Assembly: GCA_029261235.1 (NCBI GenBank)
Contig: JAJDBS010000134.1
Location: 1-43,065, forward strand
Length of the DNA stretch: 43,065 nt
From: Nitrospirales bacterium
GTDB lineage: Bacteria > Nitrospirota > Nitrospiria > Nitrospirales > UBA8639
Direction: 5' to 3'
The translations under genes were made by a program, and so were the position numbers. Under the pieces are notes generated by a model that saw only the letters and a program-made list of their open reading frames with translations, was not told the DNA's origin and made no database searches. The first letter of the stretch is position 1; the number at the start of each line of letters is the position of its first letter. Positions 42,183 to 43,065 of the stretch are shown here, piece by piece.

Positions 42183-42473
42183 ATGAAACACCTATATCTT
42201 GCCCTGGCCATTGCCGGTGCCATACTCCCCTACTTTTTCTTTACACAATTTCTCATCACTGACTGATTCAACCTCCCCGGTTTTGTCTCGGCATTATTTG
42301 CCAATCCCCCCGCATCAGGCTTTACGTCAGACCTCCTGTTTAGTTCGTTCGTATTTAGGATCTTGATGTTTCAAGAAAAAAGCCGCCGAAACGGACCTCA
42401 CCCTCTAATCTTTATAGCCCTCAATCTTACGATCGGACTATCATGCGCCCTCCCAGCCTATCTCTATGCGTAG
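42183..42473 (+). pseudogene. DUF2834 family membrane protein with in-frame TGA
   Basis: A continuous frame encodes MKHLYLALAIAGAILPYFFFTQFLITD, a TGA at 42264-42266, then FNLPGFVSALFANPPASGFTSDLLFSSFVFRILMFQEKSRRNG..IFIALNLTIGLSCALPAYLYA and a TAG. Together these 96 codons match the length and three-helix layout of DUF2834 proteins, whose first loop normally reads on through this position with a glycine or similar residue. A single substitution (for example GGA to TGA) explains the stop. No ribosome site of quality precedes the ATG. It is called a pseudogene, though sequencing error or readthrough is not excluded. Confidence 0.7.
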
Positions 42474-42665
42474 AGTCCAAATCATAGAAGAGGGCTTGTT
42501 TGGAATAAGGAGTTCAAAGGAGAAGAATTCGAGGTGAGGTTTAGTAGGCAACCATCAAAAACCTGGATGTTGGCGCGCAAATTTCAGGGACGATCAAAAA
42601 AGATAAAGATAGGTCTAGATAGTAGCGGAGTGCCTGTACGAAATAAGGGCACGCCTCAATTCAGA

Positions 42666-42716
42666 AAGGGCAAGAGGCATGCTTAAAACTTAAAGCAACC
42701 GACTTGCCCACTTTTT
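42666..42716 (+). terminator. terminator-like hairpin
   Basis: GGGCAAG and CTTGCCC flank a central region that can itself pair (GCTT/AAGC), and the 3' arm is followed by AC and six T residues. The pattern fits an intrinsic terminator on the plus strand for the DUF2834 region, although it lies about 200 bp after that stop. Confidence 0.4.
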
Positions 42717-42729
42717 TGAATTGACTACC

Positions 42730-42923
42730 TGGACTTCCCCATGATTCGTGGACACCTGGTTAAGCTGCCATCGTCATTTCCGCAAACTCGGTTGGAGTCC
42801 AATAGCCGAGCGGCTTCGACCATGAAGACCTACGTACAACTTCTCCGTGGTCTGCCCTTTGACACCTCCTTCAAGGAGAGTATTCATACTTAATGACGTG
42901 TCCACAAAACCTGGGAAAGATCA
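42730..42923 (-). mobile_element. IS3-family remnant, internally deleted, both terminal repeats kept
   Basis: Inverted ends lie at 42730-42755 and 42898-42923, matching at 19 of 26 positions and both carrying GTGGACAC at the inner edge. Between them the minus strand reads SKPLGYWTPTEFAEMTMAA and stop, the usual C-terminal end of an IS3 OrfB (the HS-LGY-TP-EFA motif). Nearly all of OrfAB is missing. The right end is followed after seven bases by the left inverted repeat of an IS30 copy. Confidence 0.65.
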
Positions 42924-42930
42924 TGTTTCT

Positions 42931-43065
42931 TGAATTCAAGTTCGAAGTGCAACACTTTCTTGGGAGAATCGCTGAAGCTTCGGTGTCAGGATGCGGTACA
43001 GTGAGGCGAATTTTCATGATGAACCGAGAGGAGCTTCATGCAATCCTACACCCAACTGACCCTTC
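42931..43065 (+). mobile_element. IS30-family element, left end only (runs off the window)
   Basis: From 42931 the sequence repeats the left end of the element at the start of the window, including the inverted repeat, the leader and the first codons of the transposase (ATG at 43038, MQSYTQLTL). The identity from 42929 to 43065 with 1-137 is complete. The gene is cut by the window edge. Confidence 0.9.
43038..43065 (+). CDS. IS30 transposase, N-terminal fragment cut by window end
   Basis: The frame starts as in the copy at 110 (MQSYTQLTL) with the same GAGAGGAGCTTC ribosome site. Only about nine codons lie inside the window, so nothing can be said about its integrity. Confidence 0.8.

Noticed and set aside
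42264-42266. Selenocysteine codon in the DUF2834 gene
   Set aside because: No SECIS-like hairpin was seen directly downstream and the position is not a cysteine in the family as I know it.

Overview
The window looks like chromosomal DNA of a Gram-negative bacterium, most likely a member of the Nitrospirota (Nitrospira-like). It encodes SecB, outer-membrane barrels (an OmpW/OmpA-like protein and a BBP2-type porin), an NnrS protein, an AmtB/GlnK/GlnA module with GlnE-type adenylyltransferases, and several small lineage-type hypothetical proteins. The phylum call is inference from gene content; no rRNA or tRNA gene was seen. The first 137 bases recur identically as the last 137 bases and lie in the left end of an intact IS30-family element. 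The window is therefore either a contig bounded by IS30 copies or a (possibly artefactual) circle.

Layout. 1-1110: intact IS30-family element. 1.3-13.7 kb: housekeeping and small genes: a cysteine-free HesB/IscA-like protein, an exported protein of unknown function, secB, a hairpin-rich MITE-like element, a frameshifted YIP1-family gene, a lipoprotein glycerophosphodiesterase, a four-CBS protein, a zinc-ribbon protein, rbgA, nnrS, a zinc-ribbon/SF2-helicase pair, a Cys-rich 55-residue protein and small unknowns. 13.8-14.35 kb: IS630 remnant. 14.7-16.9 kb: a winged-helix-like protein, a basic exported protein and an outer-membrane barrel. 17.1-29.7 kb: the core of the window, with clpB, two divergent GlnE-type half-proteins (one fused to ACT-like domains), and a minus-strand run porin > amtB > glnK > amtB > glnA. 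30.0-32.3 kb: MscS channel, DUF423, DUF2061 and an Rrf2 regulator. 32.4-33.5 kb: IS3 and IS481 remnants. 33.9-38.8 kb: di-heme cytochrome c, fatty-acid desaturase, and a sodium/solute symporter with its DUF4212 partner. 38.9-42.5 kb: Lys-rich exported protein, a TetR-hydrolase-YdhR cassette and a DUF2834 gene with an in-frame TGA. 42.7 kb to the end: IS3 remnant with both terminal repeats, then the next IS30 copy.

How genes fit together. The porin, the two ammonium channels and the PII protein form an ammonium uptake and sensing unit next to glutamine synthetase. Glutamine synthetase keeps the adenylylation tyrosine (Tyr397), and the two GlnE-type proteins immediately downstream are the natural candidates to modify it. 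An intrinsic terminator on the operon strand about 140 bp before the porin start, preceded by a possible small ORF, may be a leader attenuator. TetR, an alpha/beta hydrolase and a duplicated YdhR-domain protein form a compact cassette with a clear promoter and operator. The most unusual points are the split GlnE with ACT-like domains, the apparently leaderless and overlapping promoters, the cysteine-free A-type protein, the putative leader terminator and the MITE-like element.
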